Shown: in pieces, positions 38,407-46,892 of the stretch
How positions within the stretch are numbered: position 1 is the first letter of the stretch
Layout: the number at the start of each line of letters is the position of its first letter
Source: Rhizobium sp. PDO1-076
GTDB taxonomy: Bacteria; Pseudomonadota; Alphaproteobacteria; Rhizobiales; Rhizobiaceae
Direction of reading: 5' to 3'
Length of the DNA stretch: 64,000 bases
Assembly (NCBI RefSeq): GCF_000247475.1
Contig: NZ_AHZC01000222.1
Span: forward strand, 48,848-112,847
Made by a program: the position numbers and the translations under genes
The notes under the pieces: generated by a model
The model's input: the letters and a program-made list of their open reading frames with translations, nothing else
Told to the model about the DNA's origin: nothing
Database searches by the model: none

Positions 38407-38808
38407 ATGACCGCCCGTTCCCTGTTTTTGATCTCGCTTCTGGTTGACGACTACGACCGGGCGAAGGGCTTCTATTGCGACGGTCTCGGCTTTGATTGCC
38501 TAGAAGACAGCCCGCAGCCGGAAGGCAAGCGCTGGCTCGTGGTCAAGCCGCCCGGCGGCGACGGAGCCGGCATTCTGCTGGCCAAGGCAGAGGGCGAGGC
38601 TCAGAAAGCCGCGATCGGCCATCAGGCCGGTGGCCGCGTCGGCTTCTTTCTCAGAACCGATGATTTTGCCCGCGACCATTCCCGCATGCTGGAGCATGGC
38701 GTTGAGTTCCGCGAAGAGCCGCGTCATGAGGTCTATGGCACGGTTGCTGTCTTTGCCGATCTCTACGGCAATCTCTGGGATCTAATCGAACCCGCCCCGC
38801 AAAAGTGA
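38407..38808 (+). CDS. VOC family protein (glyoxalase-like)
   Basis: A 133-residue vicinal-oxygen-chelate protein. Family pattern: LISLLVDDYDRAKGFYCDGLGF at the N-terminus and EVYGTVAVFADLYGNLWDLIEP at the C-terminus, with the final metal-ligand glutamate. Substrate unknown. The GAGGAG site lies just before the ATG. The stop codon lies within the first copy of a 20-base tandem duplication. Confidence 0.85.
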   Translation: MTARSLFLISLLVDDYDRAKGFYCDGLGFDCLEDSPQPEGKRWLVVKPPGGDGAGILLAKAEGEAQKAAIGHQAGGRVGFFLRTDDFARDHSRMLEHGVEFREEPRHEVYGTVAVFADLYGNLWDLIEPAPQK

Positions 38809-38835
38809 GAGCTTGCCCGTAAAAGTGAGAGCTTG
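38801..38835 (+). repeat. Short tandem duplication at the VOC gene stop
   Basis: AAAAGTGAGAGCTTG occurs at 38801-38815 and again at 38821-38835, a 20-base period with CCCGT between. The TGA stop of the VOC gene is in the first copy. Confidence 0.9.
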
Positions 38836-38917
38836 ATTGCCGGCCATCCGCCGTGCATAAGCCGATCAAACACGCGATCGAAAGATCGGGCCCTCCACCA
38901 GCCTGTTGAGGACAATC

Positions 38918-39982
38918 ATGGGTGAGTTCAAGCCGCTGGTATTCTCCGGCGTTCAGCCGACCGGCAATCTCCATCTCGGCAACTATCTCGGCGCAATCCG
39001 CAAGTTTGTGGCGCTGCAGGAAAACAACGACTGCATGTATTGCGTCGTCGACCTGCATGCGCTGACCGCGCAACTCGTGCATGACGACATGCCGGGCCAG
39101 ATCCGTTCGATCACCGCAGCCTTCCTGGCCGCCGGCATCGACCCGAAGCAGCATATCGTCTTCAACCAGTCGCAGGTGCCGCAGCATTCTGAACTGGCCT
39201 GGATCTTCAATTGCGTCGCCCGCCTCGGCTGGATGAACCGCATGACCCAGTTCAAGGACAAGGCCGGCAAGGATCGCGAGCAGGCCTCGCTTGGCCTCTA
39301 TGCCTATCCGAGCCTGATGGCGGCCGACATTCTCGTCTACCGTGCTACCCATGTGCCTGTCGGCGAAGACCAGAAGCAGCATCTGGAACTGACCCGCGAC
39401 ATCGCCATGAAGTTCAACATCGACTTCATGGACAAGATCCGCCCGACTGGCCTCGGCATCGACATCACTGTCGGTGAAGAGCCGGTACATGCCTATTTCC
39501 CCATGGTCGAGCCGCTGATTGATGGTCCGGCGCCGCGCGTCATGAGCCTCAAGGACGGCACTAAGAAGATGTCGAAGTCCGATCCGTCGGACCTGTCGCG
39601 CATCAACCTGATGGATGATGCGGACGCGATTTCGCGCAAGATCCGCAAGGCCAAGACCGATCCGGATGCGTTGCCGAGCGAAGTCGACGGACTGAAGGGC
39701 CGCCCGGAAGCCGACAACCTGGTCGGCATCTTTGCCGCGCTCGCCGACAAGACCAAGGCCGAGGTTCTCGGCGAATTCGGCGGTCAGCAGTTTTCGGTGT
39801 TCAAGCCGGCTCTGGTCGATCTCTCGATTGAAGTGCTGGCGCCGATCAATGCGGAAATGCGTCGGCTGATGGCGGACCCTTCCTATATCGATTCGGTCCT
39901 GCGCGACGGTGGAGCAAGGGCGCGTGAGCGTGCCGAAAAGACGATGAACGAAGTCCGCGACATCATCGGATTCGTGCGTTAA
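38918..39982 (+). CDS. trpS: Tryptophanyl-tRNA synthetase
   Basis: Class I synthetase of 354 residues that charges tRNA-Trp. The HIGH-like motif is [12 protein letters not shown] (about 13-24) and the KMSKS loop is intact in [11 protein letters not shown]. The frame opens at 38906, but ATG 38918 ([11 protein letters not shown]) has GAGG at six-base spacing and matches the family start. Confidence 0.97.
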   Translation: MGEFKPLVFSGVQPTGNLHLGNYLGAIRKFVALQENNDCMYCVVDLHALTAQLVHDDMPGQIRSITAAFLAAGIDPKQHIVFNQSQVPQHSELAWIFNCVARLGWMNRMTQFKDKAGKDREQASLGLYAYPSLMAADILVYRATHVPVGEDQKQHLELTRDIAMKFNIDFMDKIRPTGLGIDITVGEEPVHAYFPMVEPLIDGPAPRVMSLKDGTKKMSKSDPSDLSRINLMDDADAISRKIRKAKTDPDALPSEVDGLKGRPEADNLVGIFAALADKTKAEVLGEFGGQQFSVFKPALVDLSIEVLAPINAEMRRLMADPSYIDSVLRDGGARARERAEKTMNEVRDIIGFVR

Positions 39983-40063
39983 GGTCTGGCGGAATTTCGG
40001 CTGGGTCGTCCGGAACCAGCCGTCATGTCCTTGAATGTTCATGATCCGGAGGCGGGGCTCTTT

Positions 40064-40555
40064 ATGGTATCAACACGCCTGTCACGTCTTGAAGGTCACC
40101 GCCGCAAGTTTATGGCGGTGATTGATAATACCCCGGAATGCTCCCGCGCAGTCCACTATGCCGGAAGGCGCGCCAAGAATTCCAACGGCGGGCTTGTGCT
40201 GATCTATGTGATCCCGGAAGGCGATTTCCAGCAATGGCTGGGCGTCGAGGAGATCATGCGGGCGGAGGCTCGGGAAGAGGCCGAATCGATCATGGCCAAG
40301 TCGGCCCAGACGGTGCGCGAGACGATCGGCATCGAACCGGAAATTGTCATCCGCGAAGGCGGTGCCTATACCGAGATCAACAGTCTGATCGATGAAGACC
40401 GCGATATTGCCATTCTCGTGCTGGCTGCAGGCTCGACGAAGGAAGGCCCGGGTCCGCTGGTTTCGATGATTGCAGGGCGAGGTGCCGCGTTCCCTATCCC
40501 GGTCACGGTGTTGCCCGATTCGCTGACTGATGAAGAAATCGACGCATTGTGCTGA
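40064..40555 (+). CDS. Universal stress protein family
   Basis: A 163-residue UspA-fold protein, single domain. The strand-loop FMAVIDNTPECSRAVHYAGRRA and the C-terminal FPIPVTVLPDSLT fit; the usual ATP-binding G-x2-G-x9-G(S/T) pattern is modified (VLAAGSTKEGPGPLVSMIAG), so nucleotide binding is uncertain. ATG 40064 follows a GGAGG/GGGG region; the ATG at 40025 has none. Function is probably stress-related, not established. Confidence 0.85.
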   Translation: MVSTRLSRLEGHRRKFMAVIDNTPECSRAVHYAGRRAKNSNGGLVLIYVIPEGDFQQWLGVEEIMRAEAREEAESIMAKSAQTVRETIGIEPEIVIREGGAYTEINSLIDEDRDIAILVLAAGSTKEGPGPLVSMIAGRGAAFPIPVTVLPDSLTDEEIDALC

Positions 40556-40575
40556 TCTGACGCTGACCTTGCCAC

Positions 40576-40604
40576 TTGAATGGTGCGGGCAATGGGCTTA
40601 TTTT
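40576..40604 (+). promoter_or_regulatory. Candidate promoter of the nfu gene
   Basis: TTGAAT, 17 bases, TATTTT. It ends just before an ICE-like Irr operator at 40606-40622, so a bound repressor would cover the transcription start. Confidence 0.45.
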
Positions 40605-40605
40605 C

Positions 40606-40622
40606 TTTTGAAGAATTCTAAA
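40606..40622. promoter_or_regulatory. ICE-like (Irr) operator upstream of nfu
   Basis: TTTTGAA-GAA-TTCTAAA matches the rhizobial Irr consensus TTTAGAA-N3-TTCTAAA at 13 of 14 positions. It lies 34 bases before an Fe-S scaffold gene, a plausible target of iron-responsive control. Confidence 0.6.
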
Positions 40623-40627
40623 CTTTA

Positions 40628-40643
40628 GCGGTGAAGCCACCGC
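40628..40643 (+). repeat. Small hairpin upstream of nfu ribosome site
   Basis: GCGGTG-AAGC-CACCGC, perfect six-base arms, directly before GTGGAG, the ribosome site of nfu. Could affect translation. Confidence 0.4.
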
Positions 40644-40655
40644 GTGGAGACCATC

Positions 40656-41219
40656 ATGTTCATCCAGACCGAAGCCACTCCCAATCCTGCCACGTTGAAG
40701 TTCCTGCCGGGCAAGGTTGTCATGGAAAGCGGAACGGCCGAATTCCGCGACGCCGAAAGTGCCGGCGTTTCGCCGCTCGCCTCGCGCATTTTCCAAATTC
40801 CGGGCGTGACCGGCGTCTTCTTTGGCTACGACTTCGTCACGGTCAGCAAGGAAGGGCCGGAATGGCAGCATCTGAAGCCGGCGATCCTCGGCACCATCAT
40901 GGAGCATTTCATGAGCGGCGCGCCTGTCATGGGCTCGGCCGCCGTTGCCAATGATGCCGATGGCGACGAAGAGTTCTTCGAAGCCGGTGATGAAACCATT
41001 GTCGCCACGATCAAGGAATTGCTTGAAACCCGTGTCCGCCCGGCTGTGGCCCAGGACGGTGGAGATATCACCTTCCGCGGTTTCAGGGACGGCACCGTCT
41101 TCCTGAATATGAAGGGTTCCTGCGCCGGTTGCCCGTCGTCGACGGCAACGTTGAAGCATGGCGTCCAGAACCTTCTGCGTCACTTCGTGCCGGAAGTTCA
41201 GGAAGTCGAGGCGGTCTGA
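40656..41219 (+). CDS. NifU-family (Nfu) Fe-S cluster carrier protein
   Basis: A 187-residue Nfu: an N-terminal domain (MFIQTEATPNPATLKFLPG) and a C-terminal NifU domain with the cluster-binding CxxC in GSCAGCPSSTATLKHGV. It carries 4Fe-4S clusters from the Suf system to target enzymes. The ATG at 40656 has GGAG at six-base spacing. The upstream ICE-like box suggests iron/Irr regulation. MiaB, a 4Fe-4S radical-SAM enzyme in the same gene run, is a possible client. Confidence 0.93.
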   Translation: MFIQTEATPNPATLKFLPGKVVMESGTAEFRDAESAGVSPLASRIFQIPGVTGVFFGYDFVTVSKEGPEWQHLKPAILGTIMEHFMSGAPVMGSAAVANDADGDEEFFEAGDETIVATIKELLETRVRPAVAQDGGDITFRGFRDGTVFLNMKGSCAGCPSSTATLKHGVQNLLRHFVPEVQEVEAV

Positions 41220-41239
41220 ACCGCCTGTCTGGAGTGAGC

Positions 41240-41890
41240 ATGATTGTTCTTGCGATCGATACGGCAGGCGTGGATTGCGCGGTTGCCGTCTATGATGGTG
41301 CGGCGGGCCGCGTGCTTGGCAGCGTCAGCGAGACAATCGGGAGGGGCCATGCCGAGCGCCTGATGGCGATGATTGACGAAGCCTTGGACAAGGCTGGCCT
41401 GACGCTCTCCGAGATGACGCGCGTCGCAGTAACTGTCGGTCCGGGCTCGTTTACCGGAATTCGTGTGGGCGTCGCCGCGGCCCGGGGCCTTGCGCTGGCG
41501 CTGGGGGTCGAATGTGTCGGCGTATCGACACTGTCCGTCCTTGCCAATCTGCCTGCGCCGGGTGCGCGCCGAACCGTATTGGCGGCAATGAATGCGCATC
41601 GGGATGAGGTCTATGCGCAGACATTCGAAAATGGCGAGCCCTGCGACGAGGCGCGCGTGCTCGGGCTCGATGTTTTTCTTTCTGAGGCTGCTGCCGACAA
41701 TATTTCGGTCATTGGTTCCGCATCGGCTTTGCTGACGGACAGAGCGGTTCAAACTCTGCCGGATCACTTTCCGATCGAGATCGTTGCAGCACTCGGCGCA
41801 AAGGCGAAAGCTCAGGGCAAGCCAAAACCGCTTTATCTACGTGGACCGGATGCCAAGCCACAGACCGGTTTTGCAGTGTCCAGAGCCTGA
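41240..41890 (+). CDS. tsaB: tRNA threonylcarbamoyladenosine protein TsaB
   Basis: TsaB, with TsaD and TsaE, makes the N6-threonylcarbamoyladenosine of ANN-decoding tRNAs. The 216-residue ASKHA-fold protein starts MIVLAIDTAGVDCAVAV and has the signature TVGPGSFTGIRVGVAAARGLALAL. GGAG precedes ATG 41240; the longer open frame overlaps nfu and is not protein-like. rimI follows, the usual partner. Confidence 0.94.
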   Translation: MIVLAIDTAGVDCAVAVYDGAAGRVLGSVSETIGRGHAERLMAMIDEALDKAGLTLSEMTRVAVTVGPGSFTGIRVGVAAARGLALALGVECVGVSTLSVLANLPAPGARRTVLAAMNAHRDEVYAQTFENGEPCDEARVLGLDVFLSEAAADNISVIGSASALLTDRAVQTLPDHFPIEIVAALGAKAKAQGKPKPLYLRGPDAKPQTGFAVSRA

Positions 41891-42008
41891 AGCATGGCAC
41901 CTGTCGGTGGTCGCGGGTTTGGCGACGACATGCTTCGACACAACGATCTAAATAGCTCGGCTTGAACCTGTTCTGGCTTGGCACGCCTCAGAATACAGAG
42001 CCTCAAGA

Positions 42009-42506
42009 ATGCGCGACACACTGTTTTACCGTCAGCCTGAATTCGAAATCGTTCCCATGGTGTCTGATCATTGCGCCGCAGTGGCGACACTGCATGCGCA
42101 ACGCTTTGCACGGGCCTGGGGTGACGGCGAATTCGTCAGTCTGCTACTCCAGCCGAACTCCTTCGGCTTCGTGGCATGGCAGACCAATACGCTGATTTTC
42201 AAGGCACCCCTGGCCGGGTTCGTGCTGGCCCGCGAAGTGGCCGGCGAGGCCGAGATCCTGACCATTGCCGTCAATGACAAGATGGCGCGGTTCGGCCTCG
42301 GCTGGCGTCTGATGCAGGCGGCCATGCGAGAAGCCCGCAATCGCGGCGGCGAAGCCATGTTCCTCGAGGTCGATGACGGAAACGCTGCGGCGCTCGGACT
42401 TTACCGCAAACTCGGATTTGAAAAGGCCGGCGAACGGCCTGCGTATTACACAGATGAATCCGGCCGTCGGACCTCCGCGCTTGTCATGCGTCGCGATCTT
42501 CGCTAG
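42009..42506 (+). CDS. rimI: Ribosomal protein S18-alanine N-acetyltransferase (RimI-like GNAT)
   Basis: A 165-residue GNAT acetyltransferase. The acetyl-CoA motif is ILTIAVNDKMARFGLGWRLMQAAM, followed by MFLEVDDGNAAALGLYRKLGFEKAGERPAYY, the RimI signature. Position directly after tsaB is the standard order and supports the call. 118 non-coding bases separate them, with nothing recognised. Confidence 0.9.
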   Translation: MRDTLFYRQPEFEIVPMVSDHCAAVATLHAQRFARAWGDGEFVSLLLQPNSFGFVAWQTNTLIFKAPLAGFVLAREVAGEAEILTIAVNDKMARFGLGWRLMQAAMREARNRGGEAMFLEVDDGNAAALGLYRKLGFEKAGERPAYYTDESGRRTSALVMRRDLR

Positions 42507-42548
42507 TCCGTCGATTAGACGAACAGAACTTGCGGATAACATGGGCTC

Positions 42549-42977
42549 ATGACCGAAGCCATCAAATCGCTGGAAGCGCTTTGTGCCGAACGTGGCATGC
42601 GCATGACCGAACAGCGCCGTGTGATCGCCCGTATTCTCGAGGAATCGGCAGATCATCCCGACGTCGAGGAACTGTATCGCCGATCCTCGAAGGTCGATGC
42701 GAAGATTTCGATCTCCACGGTCTACCGGACGGTCAAGCTGTTTGAGGACGCCGGCATCATCGAACGCCATGATTTCCGCGATGGCCGATCCCGCTACGAG
42801 ACGGTCCCGGAAGAACACCACGATCACCTGATCGACCTGAAGACCGGTGTCGTCGTCGAGTTCCATTCGCCCGAAATCGAAGCCCTGCAGGAGCGCATCG
42901 CGCGCGAGCACGGCTTCCGTCTTGTCGGCCATCGTCTCGAACTTTATGGCATTCCGCTCGCAAAGGATGAGAAGTAG
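42549..42977 (+). CDS. mur: Fur-family metal regulator (probably Mur)
   Basis: A 142-residue Fur-fold regulator. The DNA-binding half has RMTEQRRVIARILEE and ISISTVYRTVKLFEDAGIIE; the metal half has HHDHLIDLKTGVVVEFHSPEIE. It lacks the two CxxC zinc pairs of enteric Fur. In rhizobia the Fur orthologue at this place works mainly as a manganese-responsive regulator (Mur), while Irr and RirA handle iron. The Mur assignment is family knowledge, not shown by the sequence alone. Confidence 0.85.
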   Translation: MTEAIKSLEALCAERGMRMTEQRRVIARILEESADHPDVEELYRRSSKVDAKISISTVYRTVKLFEDAGIIERHDFRDGRSRYETVPEEHHDHLIDLKTGVVVEFHSPEIEALQERIAREHGFRLVGHRLELYGIPLAKDEK

Positions 42978-43007
42978 GCCTATGCGCTCAGGCGGAATGA
43001 GGCTCGC

Positions 43008-43805
43008 GTGATCAACTGGCTGCGCATCGCCCTGTCATTTGCCGTGCTGATTGCCGCCTCCTTGCTGGTGATTCCGGTTCAGTTGCTTGCGCTGCGTTTT
43101 AACTGGCGTTTGCGCCGCAGCCTGCCAAGGTTCTGGCACAAGGCAACGCTTCGCGCGCTGGGCATCCGCGTTCATGTCCATGGTCAGCTCGATCCGCGCC
43201 GGCCGCTGATGATCGCCGCCAATCATGCATCGTGGAAAGACATCCTCGTTCTCGGCTCGCTCGCCGATGTCACCTTCATCGCCAAGACGGAGGTGGCCTC
43301 CTGGCCGCTTTTCGGGGCGCTGGCAAAGCTGCAGAAGACGATCTTCATCGCTCGCGAGGAAAAGCGACGCACCGGTGATCAGGTCAGCGAGATTGCCGGG
43401 CGCATGGCAGATGGCGAGATCGTCGTACTGTTTCCCGAGGGTACGACGTCTGACGGCAATCGCGTCCTCAGCGTGAAGTCCTCCCTGTTTGGTGCCGCGG
43501 CCGCAGCCTTGCCCGAAGAAGGCGAGGGCGGGGTTCATGTGCAGCCGGTGGCTATCGCCTATACCCGTGTCCAGGGCCTGCCGATGGGGCGCTATCACCG
43601 ACCGATAGCCGGTTGGCCGGGAGATACTGGCCTTACTGAATCGCTGCTTGGGGTGCTGAAAGCCGGCGCGATCGACGTCGATGTCTCCTTTGGCGTGAGT
43701 GTGGAATTCAGCAAGGGCGATAGCCGCAAGCACCTCGCCACGCAGATCGAGGCGCGTCTGCGTGCCATGCTGCTCGCTCATTTGCGCGGCCGCCACAAGC
43801 ACTGA
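43008..43805 (+). CDS. olsA: Acyltransferase OlsA (lyso-ornithine lipid / lysophosphatidate type)
   Basis: A 265-residue PlsC-family membrane acyltransferase with an N-terminal membrane helix (about 5-29), the catalytic NHASWKD (HxxxxD) motif and FPEGTTSDG acyl-acceptor motif. Start is GTG at 43008. The family includes PlsC (phosphatidate synthesis) and OlsA (second acylation of ornithine lipid). The position between fur/mur and miaB and the presence of olsB in the window favour OlsA; overlapping PlsC activity is possible. Confidence 0.8.
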   Translation: MINWLRIALSFAVLIAASLLVIPVQLLALRFNWRLRRSLPRFWHKATLRALGIRVHVHGQLDPRRPLMIAANHASWKDILVLGSLADVTFIAKTEVASWPLFGALAKLQKTIFIAREEKRRTGDQVSEIAGRMADGEIVVLFPEGTTSDGNRVLSVKSSLFGAAAAALPEEGEGGVHVQPVAIAYTRVQGLPMGRYHRPIAGWPGDTGLTESLLGVLKAGAIDVDVSFGVSVEFSKGDSRKHLATQIEARLRAMLLAHLRGRHKH

Positions 43806-43862
43806 CCGGACGAATTTGATTTTTCGGTTTAATCGGGCAGCGAAAACCACTAAATAGCGGCC

Positions 43863-45257
43863 ATGACACAGGACACAGCGATCATTCCGGCACACCAACA
43901 GCCCGGCGCCAATGCGCGCAAGGTCTTCATCAAGACCTATGGCTGTCAGATGAATGTCTATGACAGCGGGCGCATGGCGGATGCGCTTGCAGCAGACGGC
44001 TATGTCTCGACCGAGGTCATGGAAGACGCCGATCTCGTTCTACTCAATACCTGCCATATCCGTGAAAAGGCAGCCGAAAAGGTCTATTCGGCCTTGGGTC
44101 GCCTGCGCGAGACGAAGAAGGCGCGCGCGGCCGAAGGCCGTGAATTCATGATCGGTGTGGCGGGTTGCGTCGCACAGGCCGAGGGTGAGGAGATCTCCCG
44201 TCGCGAACCTGCCGTCGATGTCGTGATCGGGCCTCAAACCTACCACCGCCTGCCGCAGGCCCTGCACCGCGCCCGCACAGGCGAGCGTGTCGTCGATACG
44301 GAATATGCGCTGGAAGACAAGTTCGAGCACCTGCCGGCTCCGGTGAAGGTACCCGGCAAGCCGCGCAACGTCACTGCGTTTTTGACCGTCCAGGAGGGCT
44401 GCGACAAGTTCTGCACCTTCTGCGTCGTGCCTTATACGCGCGGCTCGGAAGTCTCGCGTCCGCTGGCCCAGCTTCTGGCCGAGGCGCGCAAACTGGTCGA
44501 TACCGGCGTGCGTGAGCTGACTTTGCTCGGTCAGAACGTCAATGCCTGGCACGGCGAGGATGAAGAGGGCAGGGCGATCGGTCTTGGCGATCTGCTTTAC
44601 CGTCTGGCCGAAACCCCCGGTCTTGCGCGTCTGCGCTACACTACCAGCCATCCGCGCGACATGGACGACCGGCTGATCGAAGCGCATCGCGATCTGCGCA
44701 TGCTGATGCCCTATCTGCATCTGCCGGTCCAGGCCGGTTCGGACCGGATCCTGAAAGCGATGAACCGTCGCCACAAGGCGTCGGAATATATCGCGCTGAT
44801 CGAGCGCATTCGTGCGATGCGTCCCGATATCGCCCTGTCGGGTGACTTCATCGTCGGTTTTCCCGGCGAGACCGACCAGGACTTCGAGGACACGATGAAC
44901 CTCGTGCGCCAGGTGAATTACGCCCAGGCCTATTCGTTCAAATATTCGACGCGACCGGGCACTCCCGGCGCCGATCTGCCGGATCATGTCCCGGAAGACG
45001 TCAAGACGGAGCGGCTCGCTCGGCTGCAGCAATTGCTGCTTGAACAGCAGCAGGCCTTTTCCCAATCGATGATCGGGCGTACCATGGACCTGCTGCTGGA
45101 GAAGCCGGGACGCATGCCTGGACAATTAATTGGTAGGTCTCCTTGGCTGCAGTCTGTGAATGTTGATGCAATGTCTTCGAAAATCGGTGACATTATACAG
45201 GTACGAATCACCGCAGCCGGCCCAAACAGCTTGTTTGCCGAGGTGGCAGAGGGTTAG
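43863..45257 (+). CDS. miaB: tRNA-2-methylthio-N6-dimethylallyladenosine synthase MiaB
   Basis: A radical-SAM methylthiotransferase of 464 residues modifying A37 of tRNAs. The N-terminal UPF0004 domain has its three cysteines ([27 protein letters not shown]), the radical-SAM motif is [15 protein letters not shown], and a TRAM domain closes the protein. It begins the miaB-phoH-ybeY-corC-lnt run conserved in Proteobacteria. Confidence 0.96.
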   Translation: MTQDTAIIPAHQQPGANARKVFIKTYGCQMNVYDSGRMADALAADGYVSTEVMEDADLVLLNTCHIREKAAEKVYSALGRLRETKKARAAEGREFMIGVAGCVAQAEGEEISRREPAVDVVIGPQTYHRLPQALHRARTGERVVDTEYALEDKFEHLPAPVKVPGKPRNVTAFLTVQEGCDKFCTFCVVPYTRGSEVSRPLAQLLAEARKLVDTGVRELTLLGQNVNAWHGEDEEGRAIGLGDLLYRLAETPGLARLRYTTSHPRDMDDRLIEAHRDLRMLMPYLHLPVQAGSDRILKAMNRRHKASEYIALIERIRAMRPDIALSGDFIVGFPGETDQDFEDTMNLVRQVNYAQAYSFKYSTRPGTPGADLPDHVPEDVKTERLARLQQLLLEQQQAFSQSMIGRTMDLLLEKPGRMPGQLIGRSPWLQSVNVDAMSSKIGDIIQVRITAAGPNSLFAEVAEG

Positions 45258-45297
45258 AGTGAGGGCCTGAACCTGATCGACACAGGAGCCTGAACGC

Positions 45298-46353
45298 TTG
45301 AACGCAACAGAAGTGGTTTCCTCACCCTCGCGCAATGTCCGCACAACTGCGACCGACGCCAATCACTTCATTTTGACGTTCGAGAACAACCGGCTTGCAA
45401 GTGAGCTCTTCGGTCAATTCGACCAGCATCTCAAACTTCTCGAACAGCGCCTGCAGATCGAAGCCCGTGCCCGTGGCAACTCGGTTTCCATTTCCGGCGA
45501 TCTGCTCGCGACCAATCAGGCCCGCCGGGCGCTCGATTTCCTCTACGCCCGTCTTCAAAGCGGCGGTTCGGTCGAGCTGTCCGACGTCGAAGGCGCGATC
45601 CGCATGGCTGTAGCTGCCGATGACCAATTGAGCTTGCCGACGCTGGAGCGCAAGGCCAAGCTGTCCATGGCGCAGATCTCGACGCGCAAGAAGACGATTG
45701 CCGCCCGCACCCCGACCCAGGACGCCTACATGCGGGCTCTGGAGCGCTCCGAAATGGTCTTCGGTGTCGGCCCGGCCGGCACTGGCAAGACTTATCTCGC
45801 GGTCGCCCATGCGGCCCAATTGCTCGAGCGCGGTCTCGTTGATCGCATTGTCCTAACGCGCCCGGCCGTTGAAGCCGGAGAACGTCTCGGTTTCCTTCCG
45901 GGCGACCTGAAGGAAAAGGTCGATCCTTATCTGCGCCCGCTTTACGATGCGCTTTACGACATGATTCCGGGCGACAAGGTCGAACGGGCGATTACGGCAG
46001 GCGTCATCGAAATCGCCCCGCTCGCATTCATGCGCGGGCGCACGCTCGCCAATGCGGCAATCATCCTCGACGAGGCGCAGAACACCACATCGATGCAGAT
46101 GAAGATGTTCCTCACCCGTCTCGGTGAGAACGGCCGCATGATCATCACCGGTGATCCGAGCCAGATCGACTTGCCGCGCGGCGTCACGTCAGGCTTGGTC
46201 GAGGCCTTGCAGATCCTCAAGGAAGTTGAGGGTGTATCGATTGTTCGTTTCAAGGACACCGACGTCGTGCGTCATCCTTTGGTTGGCCGGATTGTTCGGG
46301 CTTACGATGCGAAGTACATTGTTGCGGAAGAAAGCGAGCAGACCGGCCGTTGA
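45298..46353 (+). CDS. phoH: PhoH-like ATPase
   Basis: A 351-residue cytoplasmic protein with a PhoH helicase-like ATPase domain: Walker A GVGPAGTGKTYLAVA and Walker B IILDEAQN. TTG at 45298 is the likely start, with AGGAG nine bases upstream. The partner YbeY follows; the family is linked to RNA metabolism but its exact task is unclear. Confidence 0.93.
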   Translation: MNATEVVSSPSRNVRTTATDANHFILTFENNRLASELFGQFDQHLKLLEQRLQIEARARGNSVSISGDLLATNQARRALDFLYARLQSGGSVELSDVEGAIRMAVAADDQLSLPTLERKAKLSMAQISTRKKTIAARTPTQDAYMRALERSEMVFGVGPAGTGKTYLAVAHAAQLLERGLVDRIVLTRPAVEAGERLGFLPGDLKEKVDPYLRPLYDALYDMIPGDKVERAITAGVIEIAPLAFMRGRTLANAAIILDEAQNTTSMQMKMFLTRLGENGRMIITGDPSQIDLPRGVTSGLVEALQILKEVEGVSIVRFKDTDVVRHPLVGRIVRAYDAKYIVAEESEQTGR

Positions 46354-46370
46354 GGTCTGCCACACTGACG

Positions 46371-46880
46371 ATGCAGCATTATTTGGATATACAGATCGCC
46401 GTCGAGGCGGATGGGTGGGCAGAAGAGGACGCGCTGGAGGCTATGGCCGAGCGCGTTCTCGGGCTCGCAACGACTTATCTTCGCGACAGGGAAGGCCAGC
46501 CCTTCCCGCCGCAGCCGGCGGAACTCTCGCTCGTCTTCGGTGATGACGAGATGATCCGCGAGATCAACGCCGAATGGCGCGGCAAGGACAAGCCGACCAA
46601 TGTCTTGTCCTTTCCCGCTTTTCCGGTGATGCCGGGCAAGATGCCCGGCCCGATGTTGGGCGATATCATCATTGCCCGCGAGACCGTCGAACGAGAAGCG
46701 GTCGAGTTGGAGAAGAGTTTCGAGGATCATTTAACCCATCTGATGGTCCACGGATTTCTGCATCTCTTCGGCTACGATCATCTCGAGACGAGCGATGCGG
46801 AACAAATGGAAGCTCTTGAGACTCGCATTTTGCAGGAACTTGGCCTATCTGATCCCTATGCGGGACAAGACCCGATCTGA
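46371..46880 (+). CDS. ybeY: Endoribonuclease/rRNA maturation factor YbeY
   Basis: A 169-residue metalloprotein with the zinc motif HGFLHLFGYDH. It matures 16S rRNA 3' ends and takes part in ribosome quality control; in Sinorhizobium the orthologue affects sRNA regulation. The frame opens at TTG 46350 overlapping the phoH stop; I use ATG 46371 (MQHYLDIQIAVE), which fits the family N-terminus. Confidence 0.95.
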   Translation: MQHYLDIQIAVEADGWAEEDALEAMAERVLGLATTYLRDREGQPFPPQPAELSLVFGDDEMIREINAEWRGKDKPTNVLSFPAFPVMPGKMPGPMLGDIIIARETVEREAVELEKSFEDHLTHLMVHGFLHLFGYDHLETSDAEQMEALETRILQELGLSDPYAGQDPI

Positions 46881-46892
46881 TAGTTTGGAACA

